Assembly (NCBI RefSeq): GCF_012489685.1
Contig: NC_080041.1
Coordinates: 35,267,780 to 35,331,779 of the forward strand
Direction of reading: 5' to 3'
Source: Lotus japonicus
Lineage: Eukaryota; Streptophyta; Magnoliopsida; Fabales; Fabaceae
Length of the DNA stretch: 64,000 bases
Part shown: one piece after another, positions 24,016-35,036 of the stretch
How positions within the stretch are numbered: position 1 is the stretch's first letter
Layout of the letters: every line of letters begins with the position of its first letter
The notes under the pieces: generated by a model
Databases searched by the model: none
Told to the model about the DNA's origin: nothing
The model's input: the letters and a program-made list of their open reading frames with translations, nothing else
Translations under genes and position numbers: made by a program

Positions 24016-24879
24016 CAAATCCGAGGGCTCTTCACTCAATTTGGAAGGGTGCTCAACGTTTTCGTTCAGAGGCAAAGGAAGCTTAGGCGATTTTTCCGGT
24101 TTGGGTTTGTGAGGTTTACCTCGATGGAAGTTGCGACTCAGGCGATTGCCTTTCTCAATGGCTTCCGTTTGGGTGGGTCAACTCTGTCGGTGGCGGTGCC
24201 GAAATTTTCGCGGGTTGCTGCTGCTGGTTTGGGTGAGGATGCGAAGAGAGTTCAGGGAGCGGCAGTGCTCGATGGGATCTCTAAGACCACCAGGGAAGCC
24301 ATGGATTGCAGAACTTTCTCTGAGGATGAAGACCACATGCTTGTTGGGCTACCTAGGGATGGCTCACCGTCTTGTTGCTTCCATCCCTTTGTGCTCTTCC
24401 CTGAAATTTCTTCTTGCAGGGTTGATGATGTTCTGGAGCTTGAAGAGGGTATGGCGCTGTCTTGCGACGATCCAAGCCATGAAGATTTGAGAGCCTCAAG
24501 CTGTATCTGTGTTGATTCTTCTGATATGGGGGTTTCCCACGGTTCTGGTTGCTTTCCTTTAGCCCAGGATCAAGTGAAATTTCCTAAGCCCAGGGGAAGA
24601 CCTAGGAAAGCTGAGAAAGGAGGAATCAAGAAGAAGGAGAAGATGCAGCTGAAGAATTGGACAAGCGAGACTACGAGAGCAGAAGATGCGGCTGAAGTTG
24701 CAGAACCGTTTGGGAAGGAGCTTATGGTGTTGCCGGCAGAGCTGTTAGAGCCTTACGGCATCTTGACTAGGGCGCGGAGCGCAGTCTTGATGGGTAAGCG
24801 CCTAGGTATGACGTTCGATTGCTCGGATGGTGTTGCTGAGTACCAGATTGCAGCTCGGATCCGTGCGCGCGCGCGTTAG
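24016..24879 (+). pseudogene. RRM / AT-hook protein, LINE ORF1-type, internally deleted
   Basis: The open frame starts upstream without an ATG (IRGLFTQFGRVLNVFVQR), so it is 5'-truncated. In order it has: the C-terminal two-thirds of an RRM with RNP1 FRFGFVRF, an acidic/serine-rich linker, an AT-hook PRGRPRK at about residue 190 of the frame, a basic stretch, and a C-terminal box LEPYGILTRARSAV...GMTFDC...IA, ending in an Arg/Ala run. The longer relative at 32617-34612 has a DUF4283-like domain between RRM and AT-hooks that is missing here. No zinc knuckle is present. RNA and AT-rich DNA binding are expected from the domains; the C-terminal box is of unknown function. An uninterrupted 276-codon frame is notable in a dead region. 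Confidence 0.7.
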
Positions 24880-25129
24880 CCTTCTTAGGTCTGTACATGG
24901 AGAGCTTTTGGGAGTTGGTTTTGGTTTTTTTGGGGGTCTTGAGGGCTTTTTGGTTGTCCCTGGTTTTTAGGCTTTTTGGTTGGTCTTGGTTGCTTTTACA
25001 GGTTTGGTTGGTGCTTTGGGCGGGTGGGGTTGTTGCGGGCTTGTCTATTTTTTGGTCCCTTTTGAGGAGGTTGTATATCCTTGACATTTCCTTATCAATC
25101 AATTTATATTTTGCTTTTTCGAAAAAAAA
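24016..25129 (+). mobile_element. LINE-derived element lacking ORF2 (half-LINE), 5'-truncated
   Basis: An ORF1-type frame (24016-24879) runs directly into about 250 bp of GT-rich 3' UTR. This ends in ttttgctttttcgaaaaaaa, a 3' end shared with the LINE fragment at 20190-20290. No endonuclease or reverse transcriptase sequence lies between. No convincing target duplication was seen. The element therefore looks mobilised in trans or internally deleted. Confidence 0.6.
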
Positions 25130-26958
25130 CAAACTTTTTATATTCTTGACCGTTTTATTTGTTGCTTTTGTAACTCTTGATTATAAATTATAGAATGTCA
25201 CAGGATAAAATTAATTTTAAATATGATGTCACTAAAAAAACATATAGTGTATATCAGTTAAAATATTAATCAACTAATAATTAATATTCATAAAGAACCT
25301 TAAAAGTAAAATGTCATTCAATGAAAAAACTCTCCTAATTCTTCCTCTTGATCTTCCTTCATCAATGTCATTTTATGGACTTATACTATTAACTTCAAAT
25401 TATTTTAAAAAAACTATTATTATTTATTTCATATGAGTTATGAGCCTCAAAAAGATAAACTTAATATTAAATAAAATCTTACAAAAAATACTACATTTAT
25501 CTGTAAAGTACAATAAAATGGTTATATCAAAAGAATAAATCTAAAGCATCAATTAGATAAACAAGGACAAACGACACAAATAAAAAAAAGCAAATGCACT
25601 CATAAAAAAACTACGACAAAAAAAAACACAACCAAAAACATAAATTAACACTTCGCAAAAATACACCTAATTATAAAAAAATTTATTTTTTCTCATTTTC
25701 TTACAAATAAATAATTAAAAAAAAAAACATAAGAAAACACAATACAAAATTTAAATGTGCACGGGTAAAAAATACTAGTATATATATATTGACAGGGTTA
25801 TATATATCAAAATCAAAGCATGTATAAATACAATCTGATTTGGTCAAGACTTTAGCCAATCGCAAAAGAAAAAAAATAGTTTTAGGTGGTGGTTCTCTCT
25901 TCTAATAATTTCTCCGATTGAATTATGTGTGACGACAACTGGTAATTGATATATTCTTGATTTTGTTCTCTTTACTTCTGCTGCCTTAACAAAAATTTAA
26001 TTATGATCACAGCACATGCACTGTTGGGACGTAATGCAGGACAAATTTGCCACGTGTAGCAACTGGATTGGCCATAAATCTATAATTGAGCATGGTTTGG
26101 TGGTAGTACACGACACAACCACAAACTACTGAATAATGTTATCTTCACACCTCTAAAATGAGGTGGAGAGAGGTGGAGGAAGAGAGAGATTGAAAGAAAA
26201 GAAAAGGTAAAAGAGAGAAAATATGAGATGTGATAGATATTAAAAGGAAAGAAGTAGAAATAAAAATATGTGAAAATTAAGTGTTTAAAACATGAGATGT
26301 GTATATATCATTGTTGCAAACCAGTACATAGGAGTATATGGCATAGCCTAACTTTAATTAAATAATGTTTGGTGCATTGATTAACCATGGTTGGGATGTG
26401 CTAAATCCAATTATTGAGAATCAAATCAACAGTATGATGACGAGGGTGTTGATTGAGAAAGATTGAGACATATATGGTTAACGTGGAGAGGAGCCAAGTG
26501 GGGATTAGAATTGGATGGCTAAGATTTGGTGTGTACGGTTAAAGGGGTAGTAAGGGACGATATCATTGTACAGTTGTAGTACAGTGGAGAGAAAAATGAG
26601 CTAAAAAGGAGAAAAGGAGTTGACGATAGTTTGATGTAGAAATAGAAAAAGATGGATGTAATTGGGAAGTTTTGTCAGCTAGTACATATTTGTGTTTTAC
26701 GTGAACGTGGGTACCACGTGAATCACTTCCACATCAACCTCACAAGTTACGAGCCATAATTACCATATAACAAGTTGTAGGCAAAAAATCTTAATCAGTT
26801 TAGTTGACAAATATTAATAATGGAAAAGAAACAGTGAGAAACATAAGATGTTTATTGGATGATTTAATATTTTTATGTGTGAGTATCATTTGTTATTTAG
26901 TTAATATATCAGGTGTATACCTTCTTTTTTGATGTACTAAAAAATATATTGGGTGTGT
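25130..26958. other. AT-rich sequence; possible MITE at about 26131-26311
   Basis: Up to 25778 this belongs to the Helitron candidate. After that no gene was recognised. The segment 26131-26311 has weak inverted ends (ttatcttcacacctct and gagatgtgtatatatca) around a purine-rich core and may be a decayed MITE. Confidence 0.3.
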
Positions 26959-27531
26959 TTAGTGACGGATCCAGAAATTTTAAGTCGTGGGACAGCATAT
27001 ACATAACTTTTATTAGTCTATAAATTAAAATTAACAATGATTTTAACTAATTATATAAATCTTAATAAAAAGAATAGATAGAGTTAGAATTAAAGATTAT
27101 TAATGGAATTTTCCTCTTGTAAAAAAATTATTATAAAAGGAAAAAAAAATTGTGGAGAAAGAATGTTAATGAACAACTTCTAAAAGTAAATAATTTATTA
27201 CTGGCATGAATTATTATTTTGAATAGCCCTGCATCTCAAAACAGTAATGTGATCTATTTTTTTACAAGGTATTCATAATTATGAGATTAATATATCACAT
27301 TAAGTTGGTGAGTATGTTCAAACAAAACATTCTCTATACACACCACGTAAGGATCGAACTCTAAAGTTGATGCCTGAAAAGTCTAAATATCTACAAATTG
27401 TACTATACTATGGGAGCATTTAATTATATCGATCATGAGGGCATTAGTGTATATATACATATTGTATCAAGAATTTGTTAAAATGACATGGGGGCAAATG
27501 CCCCCACCTTGTTCAACGTGGATACGTCCCT
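26959..27531. mobile_element. hAT-like non-autonomous element with 8-bp duplication
   Basis: Left end tagtgacggatccag and right end ggatacgtccct form inverted termini of the plant hAT style. The flanks are gggtgtgt (26951-26958) and gggtgtat (27532-27539), an 8-bp direct repeat with one mismatch. The interior is AT-rich with no transposase. Confidence 0.75.
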
Positions 27532-27539
27532 GGGTGTAT

Positions 27540-28476
27540 ATTATTAATAAGTTAAACAATTTTGATATATTCATACCCCACTTTCTCTTTTATTTTATTT
27601 TCTAATCTTTCTCTTATTTCTTGTTATATCGTCCATCATATAACTCATTTTTTATGTTCTCTTCCTACCTATTACTATGTGTAGGTGTGTTAGTGGTTCA
27701 CATTTTTTGAAGTGAGTGATGCGAAAGGTATGGTGGATGAAATCTTCTATAAGCTTTGGATGACCCAATTTGAGAATCAGATTGAGCTAGAATGACGTCC
27801 ACTTCTAAACAATGCTAGGACCATCGTCGCTGAGGCTCATCTCGGAAGGGTTTTCCCCATATATAAAGATTTCACAAGGAGTTAACTGCTTGTTGATGTT
27901 TGTGAAAATCTCTTTCTCTTATGCGGCGAGGTCTCATTTTCCAAGGTGTGTCAAAGAGCTCGGTGTAAGAGGAATTGAACTCAGGGATGACGTGGATGAT
28001 TCTAAAGTTTAGGAGGAAGATTATTAGGCGTGTTTCTCCTCAAAGGGGTTGAGGTAGAAGAAGTTGTTGTAGCTGCTGGTGAATTCAGTGGAGGGTATAG
28101 TGCTAGGGATCAAGGTGTTTCTCTTCTCAGCCTTGGGGACATCAAAGAGGACAAAATGTTTTGTATTCGAGAAAGACGACGACATTTGGGTTTGAGGCGA
28201 TGAAGGGTTGGAAGTGGTGGTGATGGTGGCACGTGTGGTCAGTACTCGTATACCATATATTAATTAAGAAAAGAGACTTGTTTGAAAGTCATAAAACTTA
28301 AATATTAATGAAATCTCAATTTTACCCTCAATTATTCAATGATAAATAGAGGACCAATTTTCCAAGTACTGTATATTAGAGTACAACTCACAATCCAGAC
28401 CATGTTTTCTAATGAAAAGTTACAATAGTCATTACCCATTAATGTTCTATTTAGTTATAGGTTACCTATTCAAGCA
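27540..28476. other. Intergenic with one short coding-looking frame
   Basis: Mixed sequence. Apart from the 53-codon minus-strand frame at 28024-28185 nothing was recognised. Short plus-strand frames here have no domain. Confidence 0.3.
28024..28185 (-). CDS. Short hypothetical frame, coding-like
   Basis: A 53-aa frame from ATG (28185) to TAA, beginning MSSSFSNTKHFVLFDVPKAE and ending with FFYLNPFEEKHA. Third codon positions are rich in C and G, unlike the AT-rich surroundings, which suggests real or formerly real coding sequence. I do not recognise a domain. It may be the N-terminal exon of a degraded gene; no following exon was found. Confidence 0.25.
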   Translation of the reverse strand: MSSSFSNTKHFVLFDVPKAEKRNTLIPSTIPSTEFTSSYNNFFYLNPFEEKHA

Positions 28477-28602
28477 GGATGAAGTTGATAGCTCACATGG
28501 TTGAGTTAAGGGTAATTGCAGGTGAAAGGCCAGGGTTCGAACCATGAGGCGAAATAATTTGTATTAATTTACTAACAACTAACATTTGTCTATAAAAAAA
28601 AA
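28477..28602 (+). mobile_element. tRNA-derived SINE with 13-bp target duplication
   Basis: A 126-bp unit with an A-box (tagctcacatgg) near its start, a B-box (gggttcgaacc) about 40 bp later, and the tail 'aacatttgtctat' plus about ten A residues. It is flanked by the perfect direct repeat acctattcaagca (28464-28476 and 28603-28615). Head, tail and duplication together make this a recent SINE insertion mobilised by LINE enzymes. Confidence 0.92.
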
Positions 28603-28615
28603 ACCTATTCAAGCA

Positions 28616-29318
28616 CACTTTCATGTGACTTTGAATATCCATTGTGAATATTCCAATAAACTTTAGGATACTATACATTCAATTTAATTTAAATAATATT
28701 TAAAATAAATGGAAGACTAACACCATAGGAGATCAAATTTTCTAATATTTGTGTGTTGAAATAAATTTCAAAATATAATTTTAATTGTGTGGATATAACA
28801 TAATATTGTTAGCAATGCATTTATGGTGAATTGTCCTTTCGTCACTCCCATGTCTTTGATATATAGAAATCACAAGCACTTAATACCTATTAGTTGTATA
28901 TGGCATGTGGATTGGCCTGTCTTTGAGAAGGCAAAACCCCACAAGGTTCCAGCAAGAGTACCGGCAAGGAAAGACCAACGTGCTGTTGTTGGTCTCAGAC
29001 ATCAACACTCAACATCAACCTTCGCCAAACATGTTCATTCTTAATGTCTGAGGTGATTACATATATAACTTCTGAATTTTGGTAATGAAACAACAAACTC
29101 AGAAAATAATTAAAGCAGACAACAACAAATGAGAGGTTTTTGTCCCGACGTACTCCACATCTAACAACTATAAGATTAATCCCCTCGAAATTCCTCAAAC
29201 ACACATTAAGTGGGCAAGTCTCTCTTAAAAATCATTTTCAATGCTCACCGTTTAGGGATTGAACCGGGTACTAGAACTTCAAGAAGCTCAATTCAGCTAT
29301 ATATCTACCAGATGTGCT
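28616..29318. other. Intergenic, nothing recognised
   Basis: Short frames on both strands (28823-29044 plus, 28995-29204 minus) with no domain. A 'gggattgaaccgggtac' word near 29255 resembles a B-box but has no partner A-box. Confidence 0.3.
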
Positions 29319-29603
29319 CAGGGTCAGCCCAACACCAAATGAGGCCTAAAGCGAGCATTAAAGTGAGACCTAAATTATCATAATTAATTTGATTTAACAT
29401 GTCATTTTCAATTGATTAGAAAGCTAATCAATTTAATCTTTGTTGAGACATTGTTGATCTAAGATAAGATTTTATTAATTTTAACTATGGAGGCCCCTTT
29501 TTACTTAGTAAAAAAAAAATTTGGGGGCCTTTTTTCCTTAGTAAATTTTTTTTAGGGGTCTAAAGCCCTTGCTTGGGTGGCTTTACCCTTGGGCCGACCT
29601 TAG
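29319..29603. mobile_element. Small TIR element, hAT-like termini
   Basis: Left cagggtcagcccaa and right ttgggccgacctta are inverted. The interior has mirrored 'aggcct/gggggcctttttt' words. An exact target duplication is not clear (gatgtgct versus gatgcatg). No coding capacity. Confidence 0.5.
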
Positions 29604-30867
29604 ATGCATGTGCTAGACATTGTTGGTAATTAATGAGAGTTTTGAGTTTCTTTTTTATTTTTTATTTTTTCTTTGAGGCATGATAACCATAGAAAAATAA
29701 AAAGGCCCAAATTGAACTTAAGGAAATTTTTCAATTTGATCGCTATATATCCTATACTATATATTATTTTTAAAACTTAAAAGTGACAACTTTGACAGGT
29801 GCCACCCTCTCATGTTTTGTCTTTCTTGAGTAGTTTTTTCTCTCATGGTATTATTAGTAGGTAGGTGATGTCATATTTATACTTTATAATTTTTCAGTAA
29901 TTTTGACATTCAATAATTCCATATTTTCTTTATTTACTAGGGTATTAAATGTAAAAAAATAAAAAAGACAAATGTGAATTATTTACGATGTAACGTATGA
30001 CATTTAACCGTTACTATTGATATCAGAATAATTAACAAAAGTCAATTGTGTGACTTTTCTATCAAATTGTAACGTATTTAACATTTAATGTCTAATGTTT
30101 AATTTTTCTATCAAAATAATCAACAAAAGATATATGCCGACAATTATTTTTTTAATGGTTATTTTTTATATTAAAATTAATTGTAACGTATTTGACATTT
30201 AATGGATATCAATTGTGACTTTTGTCTCAATTTGTAACGTACTTTCTACATAATGAATATTCTTGATATTATAAGGATAATTAACAAAAAAAAAATTGAT
30301 ACCTTATCTTATACTACTCTCCGTTCGTAAATGTAAGACCTATTCCAAAAAATTACTTTTATTAATAAAACATGTAAAGGTATAAATTATTGTATTGGTT
30401 TTATAAAAAGTTAAATAATCTTTCTCTTTTACCCTTGAGTTGTATTGGGAAGCATCATCTATATATCTATATCTATATCTATATATATATATGTAAATTA
30501 CACTTGAACTTTTGCATTGATTAGTTTACATTTGCATTAAATACATTAAATAATTAAATACAAAACTAAAAAAAAAACAACATCTACTTTATTATTTATT
30601 ATATTAATAAATAATTGTTAAACTTTTCAATTTTCCATATTTTAAAATAAATTTTAATATTGATTAAATTTTAATTATTAATTATAACTTGAGGAAATTT
30701 TTTTAATAATAATAACTTAAATTGACTACCTTTACATTAATAAAAATATATAGTAAAAATAACTTTTATATTTATAACTAATTGAAAACAAATCAAATTC
30801 TTATATGTTAAAAGTAAAATAATAATTTTAATTTTAATTACTAATCATAAGTTGATGAATTTTAAAA
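29604..30867. other. Very AT-rich sequence; fragments only
   Basis: Contains repeated 'aatttgtaacgta/tttgacatttaatg' words (29990-30260), a Stowaway-like end (actctccgttcgtaaatgt) near 30316 without a visible partner, and a short (TATATC)n run at 30460-30493. No gene. Confidence 0.4.
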
Positions 30868-32217
30868 AGGGTAAATAGCCAACTTGGTCCCTGAATGTGT
30901 CAACCGCCTTCAACTTGGTCTCTAAACTTTTAAAATGCCTCCCGTAATTCCTGAATATGGCAAAATGCATTCAAGTTAGTCCCTGACGTTAAAAAACTTA
31001 ACAGACGTTTACGGAGAGGCTGACTTGTCATGTTTATTTTCCACTTGGAAATTCCACGTAAGAAATGTGATTTGACCAAAACATTAAATCTTCAATTTAG
31101 TCCCTATAGTTTAAAAAAAATTCTTTCTCTCCCCATCTTCCTCTACCTCTCCCCACCACCATCACCCTCTCTTCCTCCCACCTTCCTCCCCAACCGTCCA
31201 CCCACCCCACCACCACCACTCTAAAATCCCAACTGAAAAACCATAAGCCAAGAAACCCCAAATTTTCAAAGATGTTAAAGAAAAAAAAAGGAAATGTGTA
31301 TTGTCTTCAAATCAAAGTATCAAACCACCACCGATCTCCAATTCTCAAACCTCCGATGACACATGTTCTATCCCCAACACCACCCACTTACTCTTTATTC
31401 TCAAGATTTGATTTTTATGTAACCCTTTATACCCCTTTCCATTTTCTGGATCTGGGTTCCTTCATCTCGCTCCACAATTGAATCTTTCAATCTGACCATT
31501 TAGTTTAGTCAGTCAGCAACGAAGCAACGTTCTCAGACGGAAATTCTCTTCAATCTCTGAAAGCAAACCCACCTTGATTCCCTCATCCTCTGTCTCTCTT
31601 TCAATCTGGCAATTGATTTGTGTTCTCGGTTAATCTGTGATTTCTTCTCCATTTCTATTTTATTTCATGTCTTGTAAATGTACCTACTTGTTTTCCCTTC
31701 CTCTTTCTGGGTATTTTAGGGTAGGTTTTCATTCGAAATAGCTAATTTTGGCTGCTGAACTTCAATTTTTATTTGTGGTTCACTTGATTTTGTTTGATGT
31801 GTTTTATTTTTCACTTGGTCGATGTAAAGTTTCAATCTTTTCTATTCCATGTTCACTCCTCATATGGGATGGATGAAGCTTCATTGTTATGGAATTTGGA
31901 ATATGAATTTGAAATTTTGAATACATTTGGTACTATTGATGCAGGATGTTAGGAATTTAGAAGAGTTTAAGGTGAATTACAGGGAGGTGAAGGACTTACA
32001 TTATCACATTTTTAGTTCAATTGATCGGAAAATGTGCAGTATTGGTGCCCAAATTTGTGGAAATGATTTTGGAAGAAGGTTAAATTTCTGGGTTTAGAGT
32101 GGTGGTGGTGGAGTAGGTGGACGGTTGGGGAGGAAGGTGGGAGGAAAAGAGGGTGATGGTGGTGGGGGAGAAAGAATTTTTTTTGAACTATAAGGACTAA
32201 ATTGAAGACTTTAAAAC
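30868..32217. mobile_element. Mutator-like element with exon-like cargo (Pack-MULE-like), right end truncated
   Basis: Inverted arms 31080-31232 and 32095-32217 pair over more than 100 bp, with words such as tcaatttagtccctatagtt and ccaaccgtccaccca. The left arm extends outward to gggtaaatagccaacttggt at 30868. The right arm stops at 32217, where the minus-strand LINE-derived element begins. The interior looks like host 5' UTR/intron sequence plus one exon-like segment (31945-32078). No transposase. Confidence 0.75.
31945..32078 (+). pseudogene. Captured exon-like segment
   Basis: A 134-nt segment bounded by gatgcag on the left (acceptor-like) and gttaaat on the right (donor-like), with an open frame reading DVRNLEEFKVNYREVKDLHY and then a HIFSSIDRKMCSIGAQIC-type block. 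It looks like real protein sequence and has splice-like borders. I do not recognise the gene. Its location inside the arms of a Mutator-like element suggests host gene capture. Confidence 0.5.
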
Positions 32218-34616
32218 TTTATCAACATTCAAAAGCCATATCCCAAACATTGCCAAAACAACCACGCCACCACACTCCAATCAGCAATTGGTGTCTTCAC
32301 AATTAGTCACACAAAACAGCCAAACCATCACATAAAACCACACCAGCAACATTTCAGCCCCCTTTCTCCACATAAACCAGCACACAAGCCACGAGACTTC
32401 TCCAACTGGGTAAGCAAAACCTACAAAAAAACCAGCACATCTGCAATACACAAACAAGCAAGTACATTGTACACTCACTTCAAACTACCACCCTATTTAA
32501 CACCAAATTAAACACAACTAGTATCATTGCAAAAACCTATGCCACTACAAAGAAACAGATCAGTTGTACAATCCCCTGGCGATCCAAATTACCCACAAAC
32601 GACCCAACACCCAGAATCAACAACGAGTAGCAAACTGTTTTGCAATGCCTTGAATAACAATTTCTTCCGGGCAATCAAATAGCATACCCGCCTGCAAGCT
32701 CCTAATATATGCACGTCGCGCACGAGTCTGCACACCATCCGGGCTATCGAAGTCAACATGCATTAATTGCCACTGGGAAGAAGATCTTCCTAGCTGTGCT
32801 ACTTCTGAATTTTCTTCTGCTTTTCTCGGCCTTCCTCGTGCTCTCTTAGGCTTATCTACTACAACCGGCATTTTCTCCTTCCGCGGCCTCCCTCGCTGTC
32901 GTTTCTTCTGTCTCATCACAGAATTTGTCTTGCGTTGATTTTTCGAAGCTGCCAAAGGTGTATTATCATAAGCTAATTCCTGGACACTTTCGGGCTCATA
33001 ATCATTTATTGCAAAATCACTCATATGCGCCTCTTCCGTGAACGTAACAAACCGGGAAAGAAACAACTGTTTTCTTCACTTCTTCTGTCTGTGGTCCCCA
33101 ATATAAGTTAGTGATATTTTGTCCTTTGTCATCAGAATATTGAGTCATTACTAACTGAATAAATTCCCCTTCCATCTGTAACCGTCTCTCAGCTGTAACA
33201 AACCGGGCCCACCCCAACACACCATTAACCACATCATCAAAATGGTCAAAATACCATTTCTGCCAATGCACTTTTTTCTCATGGACCCCCTTTGATCCCA
33301 TAAAGATAGCAAATGATTCAAAATTCAAATTGTTGAAATGATCCAACTCCTTAATTTCTTCCTCCAAATATCCTGATTCAAGAAAATCACGTGCTTGAAT
33401 TTGTAACAGCCCATCCTGAATTCCCTCGCTTCCATTACACCCTGGTTCCCCTAATGGCTCGCCAGAATCCTCCCGGCCACCACCACATGTATCATGAAGA
33501 CAACCATCAACGCCACCACCCCCACCATCATCATCACTCAGGTCATTAACGCCACCACCTGCACCATCATCATCACCTAGAGATTCATCATCACTGTCAC
33601 TCAAACTGGCCTGCAAAGTCTTGTAAGCCCCACGAAATTCCCCCACACCAGCAATAGGAAGCTCTGGAACGCAAAAAAGTTTATGTAACTCGTTATCCCC
33701 CTGCACCCAAACCTCCCTTCCTCCGACCCAAGGTTTCTTTACCTCCAACAACACACGAGCAACATCCAAACGCCGCCTGTCCCTGGTCGCGTCGTCTTGA
33801 CAAATAATCCTTCCCAAGGACTCCATGGCCAGCGCAAAGAAATCAAAACCCCAAACCTTCACCGGAACATTAAAGATATTAACCCACAAACGATGGCTTG
33901 AAGAACACGTCCCCTCCGAACAGGGTCTCACTGATTCAAACATCTGCAACAGATAATCCAGCCCGTGTTTCAGAATGACCTCCATTTCAGACTTCGATTG
34001 AAACTCCAATAAAACTTCTCTTGCACCAAAAGGTTTAGCAACGATCACACCCAAGCCTGAGGTGTGAAGAAAATCTTGAACTACCTCCAAAGTGTAAATC
34101 TCAGGCAACGTTGCCACTGCCAAGCATTGTAACCGCAAAGTTTCCTCCTCCATCGATACATAATGCGGTGGCCCTCGCTGCTGAAATTTTGATTTATCCT
34201 TAACCCGCCAAACCTTTTTCACCTAGGCTTCCGACACAGTCGCTGCAATCTTCCCCTTTGGCCGCCACTCAGAAGCTCTCCTTTTGCCACTCATTCCAAT
34301 CTCATACTTCTCTCTATTAACCACCAAGATGGAATTATCCACCAGTGCCCCATGCAATTCCTGCACCGCCGTATCTGCATCAATTTTGTACTTAAACCTC
34401 ACAAACCCAAATCGAGCCTTTCGCCCCTGTCTTTGGACACGCTGAATAAACACTCCTAGAACTCTGCCATAGCGTAAACCTAAATCCTTCAACCCTTGAT
34501 ACGTAAACTCATCTCCCAAACCATCAACAAACACGGAGAACCCCGGTTTCCCATCCACCCCACCTCGCCGGCGAACATATTGATCAGAGCTTTCCGGCGG
34601 CATATCCCCCAAGAAT
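32218..34616 (-). mobile_element. LINE-derived element lacking ORF2, long version
   Basis: The minus strand carries an ORF1-type gene (34612 to 32617) followed by about 400 bp of GT-rich 3' UTR ending near 32218. There is no endonuclease or RT sequence. Unlike the copy at 24016 it lacks the canonical tttttcgaaaa 3' end. It abuts the truncated right arm of the Mutator-like element. Confidence 0.5.
32617..34612 (-). pseudogene. RRM / DUF4283-like / AT-hook protein with one stop and one frameshift
   Basis: From ATG at 34612 the frame gives an RRM (residues about 25-95: FSVFVDGL as RNP2, RFGFVRFKY as RNP1) until an in-frame TAG at 34223-34225. The same frame then continues for about 400 codons, with a DUF4283-like region (LRLQCLAVATLP, then HRLWVNIFNVPVKVWGFDFF) and an Asp/Gly-rich linker. 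Around 33050 the frame shifts and continues to 32617 with two AT-hooks (RQRGRPRK and RARGRPRK) and a C-terminal box DSPDGVQTRARRAY...GMLFDCPEE...IAKQFA. Joined length is roughly 660 codons. Only two lesions makes this the best-preserved family member here. RNA and AT-rich DNA binding are expected; it belongs with plant LINE ORF1 proteins, but a separate domesticated family cannot be excluded. Confidence 0.7.
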
Positions 34617-35036
34617 TCGTCAAAAAAGTAAAAAAAAAAGGGGCATTATGTTATTAACTTTATTAACTATTAATTGTCAACTTTTCAGTTTCTTATAAAA
34701 AAATAATTTATTAAGTAGTTTTTAACAATAGTTAGAATATTAACTATCAATCATAAATTGAGGGAAAAATTAATAAATATATTTATATGTAGAAAATATT
34801 AATAATTTAAATTAAATAATTGTCTAGATCAAAATTTATTAATGAATACTCTAGAAAAATATTTTAAAAATTAAATAAATGTCTCTATAAAATATTTACT
34901 ATTAAATGTATCGCATGAGTGTATTATTTGAAGAAAATAGTTTCAAATGTGTTTTTTGACCTATTATATAGTAGTAAAAATATTTTCTCAAGTTTTCTTA
35001 TGTCATTAATAATGTTTTCTTTTTCAATTTTTTTTA
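34617..35036. other. AT-rich spacer
   Basis: Nothing recognised. The start (34613-34650) holds a short A-rich run next to the LINE-derived element. Confidence 0.4.

Larger units (their letters stand above)
22832..25778 (+). mobile_element. Candidate Helitron, non-autonomous and composite
   Basis: The left end is TCTATCTATACTATTTATAA, the style of plant Helitron 5' termini, preceded by A. The right end is gcacgggtaaaaaatactag (CTAG at 25775-25778), followed by T, as expected for insertion between A and T. The subterminal hairpin is decayed. There are no Rep/helicase or RPA-type frames. It contains another 5'-like segment (23820, tctataatataaaggagatt), repeats of the 'attaatcaactaataattaa' word (23044, 23618, 25262), and an inserted LINE-derived gene (24016-25129). 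Boundaries are plausible rather than proven. Confidence 0.5.

Noticed and set aside
29250..29275. B-box-like gggattgaaccgggtac word as a second SINE
   Set aside because: No A-box at the correct distance, no A tail and no target duplication.
30313..30420. Stowaway MITE
   Set aside because: Only one terminus (ctccgttcgtaaatg) is recognisable; no inverted partner or TA duplication.
33017..34222. Independent 401-codon gene starting at 34222
   Set aside because: Its apparent start is GTG directly after an in-frame TAG; it is the continuation of the RRM frame, not a separate gene.
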